Source: Hymenobacter aquaticus
GTDB taxonomy: Bacteria; Bacteroidota; Bacteroidia; Cytophagales; Hymenobacteraceae
Assembly (NCBI RefSeq): GCF_004765605.1
Contig: NZ_SRLC01000001.1
Location: 1,426,001 to 1,490,000 of the forward strand
Reading direction: 5' to 3'
Length of the DNA stretch: 64,000 nucleotides
Part shown: one piece after another, positions 7,679 through 17,400 of the stretch
Numbering within the stretch: the first letter of the stretch is position 1
Layout: the number at the start of each line of letters is the position of its first letter
Position numbers and translations under genes: made by a program
The notes under the pieces: generated by a model
The model's database searches: none
Seen by the model: only the letters and a program-made list of their open reading frames with translations
Told to the model about the DNA's origin: nothing

Positions 7679-8089
7679 ATGAAAAACCTGAAATACCTGG
7701 TGCTGGGCGGACTATTCGGCATTATCCTTACCAAAAGTGAAGTGGTGAGCTGGTGGCGCATTCAGGAAATGTTCCGCTTTCAGAGCTTCCATATGTACGG
7801 GGTCATCGGCTCGGCTATTGCCGTTGGCCTGGTTTCCCTCCAGCTCATCAAGCGCAACCGCTTGAAAAGCCTCAATGGCGAGGTTATTACCCTCGCCGAC
7901 AAGAAGTATACCCACGGCGCGTGGATTGGCGGCATAATTTTCGGTTTGGGCTGGGCCCTCACGGGGGCCTGCCCGGGGCCGATGTTTGCCCAGCTGGGCA
8001 GTGGCGTGGCCAGCGCGGCAGTGCTCATTTTGGCCGCGCTGGCCGGCACCTGGACCTACAGCGCCCTGCGCGAAAAGCTTCCGCACTGA
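7679..8089 (+). CDS. YeeE/YedE-family membrane protein, second component (DUF6691-like)
   Basis: A 136-residue protein with about four hydrophobic segments and the second-half motif GLGWALTGACPGPMFAQLG, including the conserved Cys. The 10-bp spacing from the preceding gene and the complementary signatures indicate that the two act together. It is the last gene of the sulfur operon; a terminator lies 135 bp downstream. Confidence 0.9.
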   Translation: MKNLKYLVLGGLFGIILTKSEVVSWWRIQEMFRFQSFHMYGVIGSAIAVGLVSLQLIKRNRLKSLNGEVITLADKKYTHGAWIGGIIFGLGWALTGACPGPMFAQLGSGVASAAVLILAALAGTWTYSALREKLPH

Positions 8090-8223
8090 CTGCCCGGCGC
8101 GGCTTTCTCTTCGCGGCTGGCCCGGCAAGAGTTGGCAGCGAAGGCGGGCTACCGGAGCATAATCCTGGCTGGTATAGGCTTCGGTCGGCCCGCAACGGAA
8201 TAAGCGCCAGCATTCCGAAACCA

Positions 8224-8256
8224 ACAAAAAAGCCCGGTCGTAGAACCGGGCTTTTC
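8224..8256. terminator. Bidirectional intrinsic terminator between convergent genes
   Basis: AGCCCGGT / ACCGGGCT with a short CGTAGA-type loop, preceded by six A and followed by TTTTCTGT. It serves the sulfur operon rightwards and the small membrane protein gene leftwards. Confidence 0.85.
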
Positions 8257-8277
8257 TGTGTATGGAATGCTAATCGG

Positions 8278-8613
8278 TTAGTCGATAACCATATCCACCA
8301 CCGACGTTACCAACGACAGTGCGACGCTGAAGATCAGGGCCGAAAGGAAGCCGTCGAGCTTGAAGCCGGCCAGCAGCCAGTCGGCCAGCAGCACGATGAC
8401 GGCGTTGATAACCAGCAGGAACAGACCCAGCGTCAGCACGGTAATGGGAAAGCCCAGAATCTTCAGGATGGGCTTGAGCACCGCGTTGAGGATGGCCAGC
8501 ACGATGACCAGCAGGATGGCATCGGTGAAGCCGCCCAGGTGCGCTCCGGGCAGGAAACGGGCCAGCACGTAGGTGATGATGGCGGTCAGCAGCAGTTTGA
8601 GGATGAAACCCAT
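8278..8613 (-). CDS. Phage-holin-family small membrane protein (Mycobacterium phage holin IV / YvlD type)
   Basis: A 111-residue protein with four hydrophobic helices and the pattern NAVLKPILKILGFPITVLTLGLF, typical of the chromosomal YvlD-like branch of this family. Despite the family name there are no phage genes nearby, so a role in the envelope rather than lysis is expected. It is convergent with the sulfur operon, and a 91-bp gap separates it from the arginase-family gene upstream on the same strand. Confidence 0.85.
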   Translation of the reverse strand: MGFILKLLLTAIITYVLARFLPGAHLGGFTDAILLVIVLAILNAVLKPILKILGFPITVLTLGLFLLVINAVIVLLADWLLAGFKLDGFLSALIFSVALSLVTSVVDMVID

Positions 8614-8704
8614 AGGTCAGCGTGTGGTTGGGGTGAGGAAGGGACTGAAGCTCCACTAGGAACTCACAACCTTACGAAAAAAAGGGCACTCCGTTGACCC
8701 GGGC

Positions 8705-9799
8705 CTACTTTTCCGAAACCTTGGCCTTGATGCGGCCCTGGGAAACGCCCATCCAGTGCGCCATCTGAAACAGCAGCCGCGCCCCCACAATGGCGTTCCA
8801 CTCGGTGTCGCCGGGCGCTACCTCGTTCAGGTCGCAGCCGATGATTTCCCGGCCCGACTCAACGATGGTGCGAATCAGGTACAGGGCTTCCTCAAACTCC
8901 AGGCCGCCGGGCACGGGCGTGCCGGTGCCGGGGCAAAGCTTGGGGTCCAGGCCGTCGATGTCGAAGCTCAGGTAGACTTTGGGCGGCAGCTGGGCAATGA
9001 TTTTGCCGCAGACCTTCTTCCACGACTTCTTGGCAAACTTCTCGTTCGACAAAAACCGGTTGTGGAACATCACCACGCGTCCGCCCGACTGATCCACCAA
9101 CTCAGCTTCCTGCTGGCACAAATCCCGGATGCCCACCTGCACCAGCTTCTTGACCTGGGGCAGTTGCAGGGCGTTGTACATAATGGAAGCGTGCGAGTAC
9201 TGAAAGCCTTCGTAGGCCGGGCGCAGGTCGCAATGGGCGTCGATCTGCAGAATACCAAACTCCTCGTGGCGCTCGGCCAGGGCGTGCATGTAGCCCAGCG
9301 GAGTACTATGGTCGCCGCCCAGCAGCACCACGCCCTTGCCGGCATCGAGGTAGGCCCCGGTTTTCTGCTTGAGGTAGTCGAGCAGGGCTTTGCCGCGCTC
9401 AGTAACCCGGGCGGGCACGGTGGCAAAGTTCTTGGCCTGGTCGGCCGGCTGCCCGGCTTCGAGCCAGCCGATGTACTCGGCGGCCAGGGTACGCAGGCTG
9501 CGGCTTTCCTCGGCTACTTTCTCGTCTTCCTCTTCCATCGCCAGCCCCATGCGCCAGGCTTCCGGAATATCGGGTTCGTAGAGGTCGACTTGCAGGGAGG
9601 CTTCGCGGATGGCCTCGGGGCCCTGGGCCGTGCCGCCGCGGTACGAAACGGTTACTTCCCACGGCACGGGCACTACCACCACCTGCGCTTCGTCCACGGT
9701 GAAGGGCAATCCGTACAGGCCGCCGGCCGTGTCACCCAAGGCATTGGGGTCGAAGGCGGCGAGTTTTTTTTCCAGGCTTGGAGAGGGAGAGTTAGCCAT
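8705..9799 (-). CDS. Arginase/agmatinase/formiminoglutamase-family ureohydrolase
   Basis: A 364-residue enzyme of the binuclear manganese ureohydrolase family. Metal ligands are visible in VLLGGDHSTPLG, QIDAHCDLR and SFDIDGLDP, and the C-terminal CDLNEVAPG strand is typical. It hydrolyses a guanidino or formimino group, but agmatine, arginine and formiminoglutamate cannot be told apart from sequence alone. At ~364 residues it is longer than E. coli SpeB (~306), mainly through an N-terminal extension and an insert around residues 90-130. The ATG at 9799 is preferred to the longer frame starting at 9841, which would add an unrelated hydrophobic stretch. Confidence 0.88.
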   Translation of the reverse strand: MANSPSPSLEKKLAAFDPNALGDTAGGLYGLPFTVDEAQVVVVPVPWEVTVSYRGGTAQGPEAIREASLQVDLYEPDIPEAWRMGLAMEEEDEKVAEESRSLRTLAAEYIGWLEAGQPADQAKNFATVPARVTERGKALLDYLKQKTGAYLDAGKGVVLLGGDHSTPLGYMHALAERHEEFGILQIDAHCDLRPAYEGFQYSHASIMYNALQLPQVKKLVQVGIRDLCQQEAELVDQSGGRVVMFHNRFLSNEKFAKKSWKKVCGKIIAQLPPKVYLSFDIDGLDPKLCPGTGTPVPGGLEFEEALYLIRTIVESGREIIGCDLNEVAPGDTEWNAIVGARLLFQMAHWMGVSQGRIKAKVSEK

Positions 9800-9935
9800 A
9801 AAATGAAAGCTAAAAGTGAAAAGAAGCGGAGCAGCCGGCACTAAAACGCAACTGTCCCACCTGAGGCCGGTAAAGCCTGCTCAGAGTCAGGCTTCGCGCG
9901 CATCGGTAGGACAGTCAAGCACGCTTGGGGCGTGT

Positions 9936-10574
9936 CTAGGCCTTGTTTTCCTGGCCACCCAGGAAGTCGTAGGTCCGGATAATCTCCAGGATTTTCTCGA
10001 ACGTGTTGCGGTCAAAAAACAGCATCAGTGGCAGCTCCACCGAGTTTTCCTTGTCGGAGAATTGGGTGATAACCGAGAAAATCAGGGGCTGCACCTTGGG
10101 CTGGCTTTCCAGCAAGGTGTGCAGCGAGCCGGCAATGTTGCCCTTGGGCGCTTTGGGCGGCGCACCATAGATCTTGGCCTTCAGAATGTTGGCCAGCTGC
10201 GTAACCAGCGCCCCGGTGATGATGTTGCTGATTTCCAGCAGCAGCGACTCCTGCATCTCGTCGATGTTGATGGAGTCGGGCACCGACATGCGCAGGCACA
10301 CCCGCGAGAGGCGCTGCACGTGCTGGCCGGAGAAGAACATCAGCGTGGTGCCGTTGAACTCGCCGCGAATGTCGGATTGGATGATGGCGTGCGTGCCTTC
10401 AAACTCGTGCACCTTATCCAGGATGTTGCTCCCGGGCATGATGTCCAGATTCGGAACCTCCAGCAATACCTTTTCCTGCGCGATAACTGCAAAGGAATCG
10501 GCCGCGCGGGCCAACCCAATGTTCAGAATCTCGCGGATAATATCACGCTCTAGTTCCGTCATGTGCAAATCCAT
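9936..10574 (-). CDS. cheC: CheC/CheX/FliY-family CheY-P phosphatase
   Basis: A 212-residue protein with both CheC phosphatase signatures, each exactly matching [DS]-x3-E-x2-N-x22-P. The first starts DIIREILN near residue 10 and the second starts SLLLEISN near residue 110. CheC-type proteins dephosphorylate CheY-P and stand in for CheZ. It is the last gene of the leftward chemosensory operon, 57 bp after the CheA-like gene. An ATG at 10562 is an alternative start. I see no flagellar motor genes in the window, so its target CheY may act on another output. Confidence 0.88.
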   Translation of the reverse strand: MDLHMTELERDIIREILNIGLARAADSFAVIAQEKVLLEVPNLDIMPGSNILDKVHEFEGTHAIIQSDIRGEFNGTTLMFFSGQHVQRLSRVCLRMSVPDSINIDEMQESLLLEISNIITGALVTQLANILKAKIYGAPPKAPKGNIAGSLHTLLESQPKVQPLIFSVITQFSDKENSVELPLMLFFDRNTFEKILEIIRTYDFLGGQENKA

Positions 10575-10631
10575 AGGTGTCAGTCAATTGAAGGGCGCCC
10601 TGTTGCCAGGAAACCCGAATTTCGCATTTGG

Positions 10632-12266
10632 TTACGGCCGCTTGGCTAAGAAAAGTCGCGTCAGCGCCGGTACATCAATCACCAGACAGACTTGACCGCT
10701 GCCCAGGAGCGTAACGCCCCCAAACAAGTCAATCATATCCAGCGGTTTACTCATGGGCTTGATAACAATGTCCTGCTGGCGCAGGAAACGGTCTACAATT
10801 AAGCCCAGTTTACGGTTATTGTAGTTAACAATGATGATATCCTGCCGGCCCTGCAGCTCCGCCTTAACAGCGGGCAGCAAGGGACCATCATTGCTGTGCA
10901 GCAATTGGCGCAAATCTACAACAGGAACATTTTCCCCGAGCAAACGAGCCATCAGAATACCACCCACTACGTGCAGGTCGTTGGGTTGCAACGATACCAC
11001 CGAGTCGGTGTGCATCAGCGGAATGGCGTAGCTACGTTCCTCCAGCTCGAAAAGCAGCGCGCCTTTCACGGCAATGGAAGTTGGCAGCACCAGGGTGAAG
11101 GTAGTGCCCTGGCCAAGTACGGAATCGACGCGCAGCTGCCCGCCCAGCGAGTCGATGGCCAGCTTGACCACGTCGAGGCCCACGCCGCGCCCGGAAATGT
11201 CGGTTACTTCCTTGGCCATCGAAAAGCCCGGCTCAAACAGGAAGGCCCGCACGGCGCTGGCATCCAGGGAGCGGGCCGCTTCCGTGGTTACCAAGCCCCG
11301 CTCTACGGCTTTGCGGCGCACCTGCTCCACGTCAATGCCCTTGCCGTCGTCGATAACCTGAATCAGCACGTCGTCGCGCTCCGTCTGGGCCGACAGCGTC
11401 AGGTTGCCTTGCTCGGGCTTGCCGGCGCGGCGGCGCTCTTCGGGCGTTTCCAGGCCGTGCCCAATGGCGTTGCGCACTAGGTGCAGCAGGGCATCGGTAA
11501 TAATCTGCAGGATGTTGCGGTCAATCTGGATGTCCTGCCCGTTGATGGTGAGCTCAACTTCCTTCTTTTCGGCCACGGCCACGTCGCGCACCACCCGCGG
11601 AAATTTGTTGAACAGCGACCCGACGTTCACCAGGCGCGCGTCCATGACGCTGTACTGCAGGTCGTCGGCAATGCGGAACAGGTGCGAAGCCGCCGCCTGC
11701 AGGGCCGGGCTGCCGATTTCCTGGCTCAGGGTCATTATCCGGTCCCGGTCGATGATCAGCTCGCCCACCAAATTGAGCAGGTGGTCAAGCTTCTTGATCT
11801 GAATGTATACCAGGTCGGACAGCTCCAGCTTGCGCGAAGCATCCTCGTCGGCATTCTTCTCTTCCGATTCCAGGATGGGCTCCTCCCCCTGCACCAGCAG
11901 GTCCAGGTTGTGCAGCAGCTTGTCCGAATTGGCCACGGCCTCATCCTGGTCCACCGCCCGGATCATGCCGCCCAGCGTGTCGACGCCGGCAAACAGCACC
12001 GGCACCAGCGAACCGGCAAAGGCCCGCTCCTTGCTGCGGATCAGGCCGAAGATGGTTTCCATGCGGTGCGCTACCTCACCGATGTCGTTGAAGCCCATAG
12101 CCCGGGCGTTGGCCTTCAGGTTGTGCATCAGCCGGAACAGCTCATGCAGGGCTTTTTCGTCGTCGGGGTCTTTCTCCAGCTCGCTGATATGCCGACTCAT
12201 GGCGTCGTAATATTCGAGCGCCTCGGCCATGAAAATCTCCCGGTATTCCTCTTCTCTGGATTTCAT
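10632..12266 (-). CDS. cheA: CheA-type chemotaxis histidine kinase without P2 domain
   Basis: A 544-residue kinase. It has an Hpt domain with phospho-accepting His48 (LMHNLKANARAMGF), a P3 dimerisation helix (~150-205, IKKLDHLLNLVGEL), HATPase boxes (LVRNAIGHGLE, IDDGKGID, GRGVGLDVV) and a CheW-like P5 domain (~400-540). The CheY/CheB-docking P2 domain is missing, which explains why it is ~110 residues shorter than E. coli CheA. In the N-box the usual Asp before HG is Gly (AIGHG). Its start overlaps the end of cheB by 4 bp, implying translational coupling. It would phosphorylate the CheY encoded two genes upstream. Confidence 0.94.
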   Translation of the reverse strand: MKSREEEYREIFMAEALEYYDAMSRHISELEKDPDDEKALHELFRLMHNLKANARAMGFNDIGEVAHRMETIFGLIRSKERAFAGSLVPVLFAGVDTLGGMIRAVDQDEAVANSDKLLHNLDLLVQGEEPILESEEKNADEDASRKLELSDLVYIQIKKLDHLLNLVGELIIDRDRIMTLSQEIGSPALQAAASHLFRIADDLQYSVMDARLVNVGSLFNKFPRVVRDVAVAEKKEVELTINGQDIQIDRNILQIITDALLHLVRNAIGHGLETPEERRRAGKPEQGNLTLSAQTERDDVLIQVIDDGKGIDVEQVRRKAVERGLVTTEAARSLDASAVRAFLFEPGFSMAKEVTDISGRGVGLDVVKLAIDSLGGQLRVDSVLGQGTTFTLVLPTSIAVKGALLFELEERSYAIPLMHTDSVVSLQPNDLHVVGGILMARLLGENVPVVDLRQLLHSNDGPLLPAVKAELQGRQDIIIVNYNNRKLGLIVDRFLRQQDIVIKPMSKPLDMIDLFGGVTLLGSGQVCLVIDVPALTRLFLAKRP

Positions 12267-13324
12267 CGGGTAGCTAGTTGCGTTGACGATGAGAAAGAAG
12301 AAACCCGGTTGATGCGCAGCTGCGTGGCCAAGTGGCTGACGTAGCCGGCAATTTCATGCAGGGGCGAAACAATGTTGGCGGCCCCGGTCTGAATAACCGA
12401 CTTAGGCATCCCAAACACGGCCGAGGAGGCCTCATCCTGCGCCACGACAAAGCCGCCGTGCTGCCGGATACTCTGGGCCCCCAGCGTCCCATCCCGGCCC
12501 AGGCCGGTGAGAACTACGCCCAGCGCGTTGCGGCCCACGGCGCGCGCCACCGATTGCATCAGCAAATCAACGGAGGGTTCCTCCGCTACCGGGCTGACTT
12601 CGTCGGTAAACTCAGTGTGCCAGGACAGCCACGGGCCGCGGGTCAGGGTTTTGACGACGGTGTTCTGGCCGCCAGGCGCCACGATGATCTTGCCCGCTTC
12701 CAGCTTGGTACCCGACTCGGCGGCTACCACCGGCAACACCGTAGCGCGGCGCAACCGGTTCACAAACGAGTCGGTGAAGTGGGCCGGCAGGTGAATGGCG
12801 ACCAGCACGGCGCTGGCCAGCGTAGCCGGCAACGCCCGCACCAGGGCCTCGACGGCCTGCGCGCCCCCCGTCGAGCCACCTACGACGGCAACTCCGCTGG
12901 GCGGCAACGAGATGATCGGGCGCTTGATGGCCGCTACCGGCGGCTGAGCTACGGCCCGCACCTTGGTCAGCAAGTCAGCGCGATACTGGGCAAACTCCGG
13001 GTGGTCTTTGCCCAGTACCTGGGGCAGGGAGTCGTAGACGCCCCACTGGGTGGCTTCGGGGGGCAAAGGACCGGCCGTGCCGTAGAGCAGCACCGGCACG
13101 GGATACTGTCGGGTCAGGCGTTCCAGGCCCGCCAGCTGATCCGGGCCGGCAATAACCAGCCCGGGGCGCAGCCGCCGCGCCTGCGCCACTAGTTCCGTCG
13201 CGCTAGTAGCCGTGCCGATAACCCGCAGATCGGGCTCGGCATGCAGCACTCTAGTCAGTTCCAGCCGCACAAAAGGCGGCAGGGCACCGAGCAACACGGT
13301 AAAAGGGGCGGAAACTTTGTGCAC
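12263..13324 (-). CDS. cheB: CheB-like protein-glutamate methylesterase with degenerate receiver domain
   Basis: A 353-residue protein. The C-terminal half is a CheB esterase with its catalytic triad visible: Ser in GGSTGG, His in AIHLPAHF and Asp in LTGLGRDGTLGA. The N-terminal ~120 residues align as a receiver (TVLLGALPPFVRLEL...) but lack the paired acidic residues at the start. The phospho-acceptor site reads LVIAGPDQ instead of a D-x-x-MP strand, so phosphorylation control is probably lost. Translation starts at GTG 13324. It overlaps cheA by 4 bp. No CheR methyltransferase, its normal partner, lies in this window. Confidence 0.9.
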   Translation of the reverse strand: MHKVSAPFTVLLGALPPFVRLELTRVLHAEPDLRVIGTATSATELVAQARRLRPGLVIAGPDQLAGLERLTRQYPVPVLLYGTAGPLPPEATQWGVYDSLPQVLGKDHPEFAQYRADLLTKVRAVAQPPVAAIKRPIISLPPSGVAVVGGSTGGAQAVEALVRALPATLASAVLVAIHLPAHFTDSFVNRLRRATVLPVVAAESGTKLEAGKIIVAPGGQNTVVKTLTRGPWLSWHTEFTDEVSPVAEEPSVDLLMQSVARAVGRNALGVVLTGLGRDGTLGAQSIRQHGGFVVAQDEASSAVFGMPKSVIQTGAANIVSPLHEIAGYVSHLATQLRINRVSSFSSSTQLATR

Positions 13325-13402
13325 TGAGCGGATTAAAACGCGCGAAAACGCAACGTTAGGGGTTTACTACTGGGATATTGCAGAAATCAGGAAGCCGGAA
13401 GG

Positions 13403-13792
13403 TTAGTCTTCCGTCGAGCCCGAATCCTGGGTTTGCAGCGCGCCACCCACGATTTCCAGTACTTTCTCTTCCGAGAAGGGCTTCACGATGTAAGCGGTAG
13501 CACCGCTTTCCAGCGCTTCGTTGACAATTACTTCCTGGCCGACGGCGCTGCACATCACCACTTTCACGTCGGGCTGTTCCTGGCGGATGCCTTTGAGCAC
13601 GTCCAAGCCCGTGTTGTCGGGCAGAATAACGTCGAGGGTAATCAGGTCGGGACGGGTGGCACTGGCCATTTCCAGCGCCTGCTGACCATTGGCAGCTTCG
13701 CCAACGACTTCGTAGCCAGCGTCGGTAAGCATATTCTTGAGCATCGTACGCATGTAGAACGAGTCGTCTACGATGAGAATGCGGTTTTTCAT
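13403..13792 (-). CDS. cheY: CheY-type single-domain response regulator
   Basis: A 129-residue receiver domain with no output domain. The acidic pocket (ILIVDDSFYMR), the phospho-acceptor Asp in LITLDVILPD, the switch Ser in CSAVG and the Lys in VKPFSEEK are all present. The ATG at 13792 is used; upstream codons add an unrelated 18-residue extension. It sits between cheW and cheB in the operon and is the probable substrate of the adjacent CheA and CheC. The motor or other effector it binds is not identifiable here. Confidence 0.93.
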   Translation of the reverse strand: MKNRILIVDDSFYMRTMLKNMLTDAGYEVVGEAANGQQALEMASATRPDLITLDVILPDNTGLDVLKGIRQEQPDVKVVMCSAVGQEVIVNEALESGATAYIVKPFSEEKVLEIVGGALQTQDSGSTED

Positions 13793-13879
13793 ATGGGGTA
13801 GGTCAGTGAGTCGGAATGAGGAAAACGGACGAGTTGAAGAAATCAAGCCTGTGTACGGGGGGCTGCCGGGGAAGATATT

Positions 13880-14386
13880 TTATTTCGGCTGCAGCTGCAT
13901 GATTTCCGTGGGAGACAGGAGCTTGGGCATGTCGAGCACGATGATAATGCGCCCGTCTACCTTAGCAATTCCCTCAATGTACTTGTCCTGGATATTGATA
14001 TCCTGAATAAACTCGGGAGCCTTTTCAAGAATGGAAAGCGGAATGGAAAGCGGCTGGGGCACTTCCCGCACCACGATACCGATGGTGTACTCCTTGGCCT
14101 CAATGGCCAGGGTGTAGCTCATCGACGGCAGGGGCTGGTGCGCGGGCCGCAGCTTAAAGCGCTCCTCCAGGTCGATGATGGCAATAATGTCGCCGCGCAG
14201 GTTGGCAATGCCTTTTACGAATGCCGGAGTTTTGGGCATCCGGGCAATTTCCGGCGTTACCGTTACCTCCTTCACCTGCTCGATGCGGATACCATATTCC
14301 TCGTCGCCCAGCCGGAACACGATAAGCTGAATAAGCTTATCCTGCTTCACTGCCTTCTTCTCGCTGGTAGGTTCTGATTCAGCCAT
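13880..14386 (-). CDS. cheW: CheW-type coupling protein
   Basis: A 168-residue CheW/SH3-like domain (IVFRLGDEEYGIRIEQVKEV, then IANLRGDIIAIIDL and GIAKVDGRIIIVLD). It links the receptor tip to CheA. About 15 charged residues precede the domain. It lies 70 bp downstream of the large receptor gene and 87 bp upstream of cheY in the same leftward operon. Confidence 0.94.
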   Translation of the reverse strand: MAESEPTSEKKAVKQDKLIQLIVFRLGDEEYGIRIEQVKEVTVTPEIARMPKTPAFVKGIANLRGDIIAIIDLEERFKLRPAHQPLPSMSYTLAIEAKEYTIGIVVREVPQPLSIPLSILEKAPEFIQDINIQDKYIEGIAKVDGRIIIVLDMPKLLSPTEIMQLQPK

Positions 14387-14456
14387 GCTGGAAATCGTGG
14401 GAAAAGCCGGCGCGCGGGGCGCAACCGGATTTTCTCAACATGATGATGGAAGTGAA

Positions 14457-17400
14457 TTACTTGGTCTTGGCTTTGGCCGTGGGCTTTGCCGCGGCTTTGC
14501 CGTTCTCATTTTCGGGCTGGGCCGCCGGCTTGCTGTTTCTCAGTCGGCGGTTGTTGGCGGCCGGCGCTGCCTTGCTTTCCGCCTTGGGAGCCGCTGGGGC
14601 GGGGGCCTCAACGGCGGCCTTGCGGGCTGCTTTGCGGGCAGGCGCGCTGGCCGCGCCCCGGCGCGGCTCGGGGGCCGCTACGGCCGCAGTCCGGCGGGGC
14701 GTTCTTTCCCGGGTAGCCGCGGGGGCGGCGGGCAGCGGCGCGGCAGCGCGCGGGGCACTCATGCGGCGCAGGCCACGCTGAGGCTCGGGCTCGGGTTCCG
14801 GCATCAGGTCTTCCATCAGCTGGAAGGCCGACAGACCTACTTGCAGGTCGTCCGCAATGTCGGTCAGGTTCTGGCTCGAAGTGGTCAGCTCCTGCATCGA
14901 CGAGGACAGCTGCTTGGCGGTGCTGGCCACTTGCTGGGTACCGGAAGCCGTTTGCTCGGCAATGGCTACCACTTCTTCCACGTACTTTACTACGTCGCCA
15001 ATCGAGGTTTTCTGCACCTCGGTAGCCGTGAGAATGTCGCGGGAGGTGCGGAGCGTCTCGCCGCTGGAGGTGGCAATGTTCTTAAAGGCGCTGGACGCTT
15101 CGAACGTTGCGTTTTTGCCTTTCAGAACTCGGCCTTCCATGGTCGAAATTGCGGTGGCGGCCGAGGTCGTATCTTTTTTAACGTCCTCTACCAGCGTGGC
15201 AATTTCGGAGGCCGACTTGCGGGAGCCTTCGGCCAGCTTGCGGATTTCTTCGGCTACCACGGCGAAACCACGGCCGGCTTCCCCGGCGCGGGCGGCTTCG
15301 ATGGCGGCGTTCAGGGCCAGCAGGTTGGTCTGGGAGGCAATGTCGGTGATAACGCCCAGCGACTTGCTGATTTCCTGGGAGCGGGTGCTCAGTACTTCGA
15401 TGGTCTTGCTGGTCTGGGCGGCAGCGTTGGAGATTTCCTCCATGTTCTTTACCACCTCGGCCACCGTTTTCAGACCGAGCTGCGAGGTTTGCTCACCCAG
15501 GATAGCCGATTTGTTCACGATGTCGGCTTTGCCGGCCGTTTCCTTCGTGGCCTGCATGATTTCTTCAATCAGCTTAAAGGCCTGGTCGGTTTTCAAAGCC
15601 TGGTTCTGGGCGCCTTCGGCCATCTGCTGCATGGCCAAAGCCACGTCAACCGTCACCCGGCTCATCTCCTGGCCCTTGGCGGCCATTTCCTCCGACGACT
15701 CCCCTACGATCTGCGACGAGTCGTTGATTTCGCCGAGCAGCTCGTTGAGATTTTCCACGGCGATGTTCAAGGCATTCGACATGGCCAGGATGTCACCGGC
15801 GGTCTGAATCTCAACTTTCTGGGTCAAATCACCTTCCGAAATGGCGCGTACCACGCGGGACACTTCGAGTACCGGCGAGGCAATGGATTCGATCAGGTCG
15901 TTGAGCGTATCCACGATTTCCTTCCACGAGCCCGATACGCCGCCTACGGTGGCGCGTTCGGTCAGCTTGCCTTCTACCCCGGCCACCTTCGCCACGCGGC
16001 TTACTTCGAGGGCGAGTCGGTTCAGGTCGTCCACCATGCGGTTGATGGTGTCGGCGAGCTCGGCCACTTCGCCTTTGGCTTCGAGGCGCAGCTTCTGAGT
16101 CAAGTCACCCTGCGATACGCCGGTTACTACCTTCACAATGCCTCGTACCTGGGTGGTGAGGTTGGCCGCCATCGTGTTTACGTTGTCGGTCAGGTCTTTC
16201 CAGATGCCCGATACGTTGGGCACGTTGGCCTGGCCGCCGAGGCGACCTTCGGTACCTACTTCCTGGGCCACGCGGGTTACTTCGCCGGCGAAGATGTTCA
16301 GGGAGTCCACCATCCGGTTGATGTTGTCCTTCAGGTCGAGCAGCTCGCCTTTAACATCTACCGAAACTTTCTGGCTCAAGTCGCCGCGGGCTACGGCGGT
16401 GGTTACGTTGGCAATGTCGCGCACTTGGCTTGTCAGCGAGGCGGCCATCGTATTTACGTTGTCGGTGAGGTCCTTCCAGGTACCGCGCACGTTGGGTACT
16501 ACGGCCTGGCCGCCGAGGCGACCTTCGGTGCCTACTTCACGGGCTACGCGGGTTACTTCGTCGCCGAACGTGTTGAGCGAGTCCACCATCTGGTTGAGGT
16601 TTTCCTTCAGCTGCAACAGCTCGCCGCGCACGTTTACCGTCACCTTCTGGCTCAGGTCGCCGCGGGCTACGGCGGTGGCCACGTTGGCAATGTCCCGCAC
16701 CTGACTGGTCAGGTTCGAGGCCATCGTGTTTACGTTATCGGTGAGGTCCTTCCAGGTACCCGATACGCTGGGCACGTTGGCCTGGCCGCCCAGGATACCT
16801 TCGGTACCTACTTCGCGGGCCACGCGGGTTACTTCGCCGGCGAAGATGTTGAGCGAGTCCACCATCTGATTCAGGATGTTTTTCAGGTCGAGAATCTCGC
16901 CTTTCACATCTACCGTCATCTTCTGGGTCAGGTCGCCTTTGGCTACGGCCGTTGCTACGTTGGCGATGTCGCGCACCTGAGAAGTCAGGTTGGCGGCCAT
17001 GGTGTTTACGTTGTCGGTCAGCTCTTTCCAGGTACCACCGACGCGGGGCACGTTGGCCTGGCCACCGAGTTTACCTTCCGTACCTACTTCGCGGGCCACG
17101 CGGGTTACTTCGTCACCGAAGATGTTCAGGGAGTCCACCATCTGGTTCAAGATGTTCTTGAGCTCCAGGATTTCGCCCTTCACGTTTACCGTCATCTTCT
17201 GCGACAAGTCGCCGCGGGCTACGGCGGTAGCCACGTTGGCAATGTCTCGTACCTGAGAAGTCAGGTTCGAGGCCATGTAGTTTACGTTGTCGGTCAGCTC
17301 TTTCCACACCCCGGCCACGTTCGGTACCGAGGCCTGGCCGCCGAGCTTGCCTTCCGTGCCTACCTCTTGCGCCACGCGGGTTACTTCGCCGGCAAACAGG

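Noticed and set aside
8278-8613. Holin-family gene taken as evidence of a second prophage
   Set aside because: It belongs to the YvlD-like chromosomal branch of the family and has no phage neighbours.
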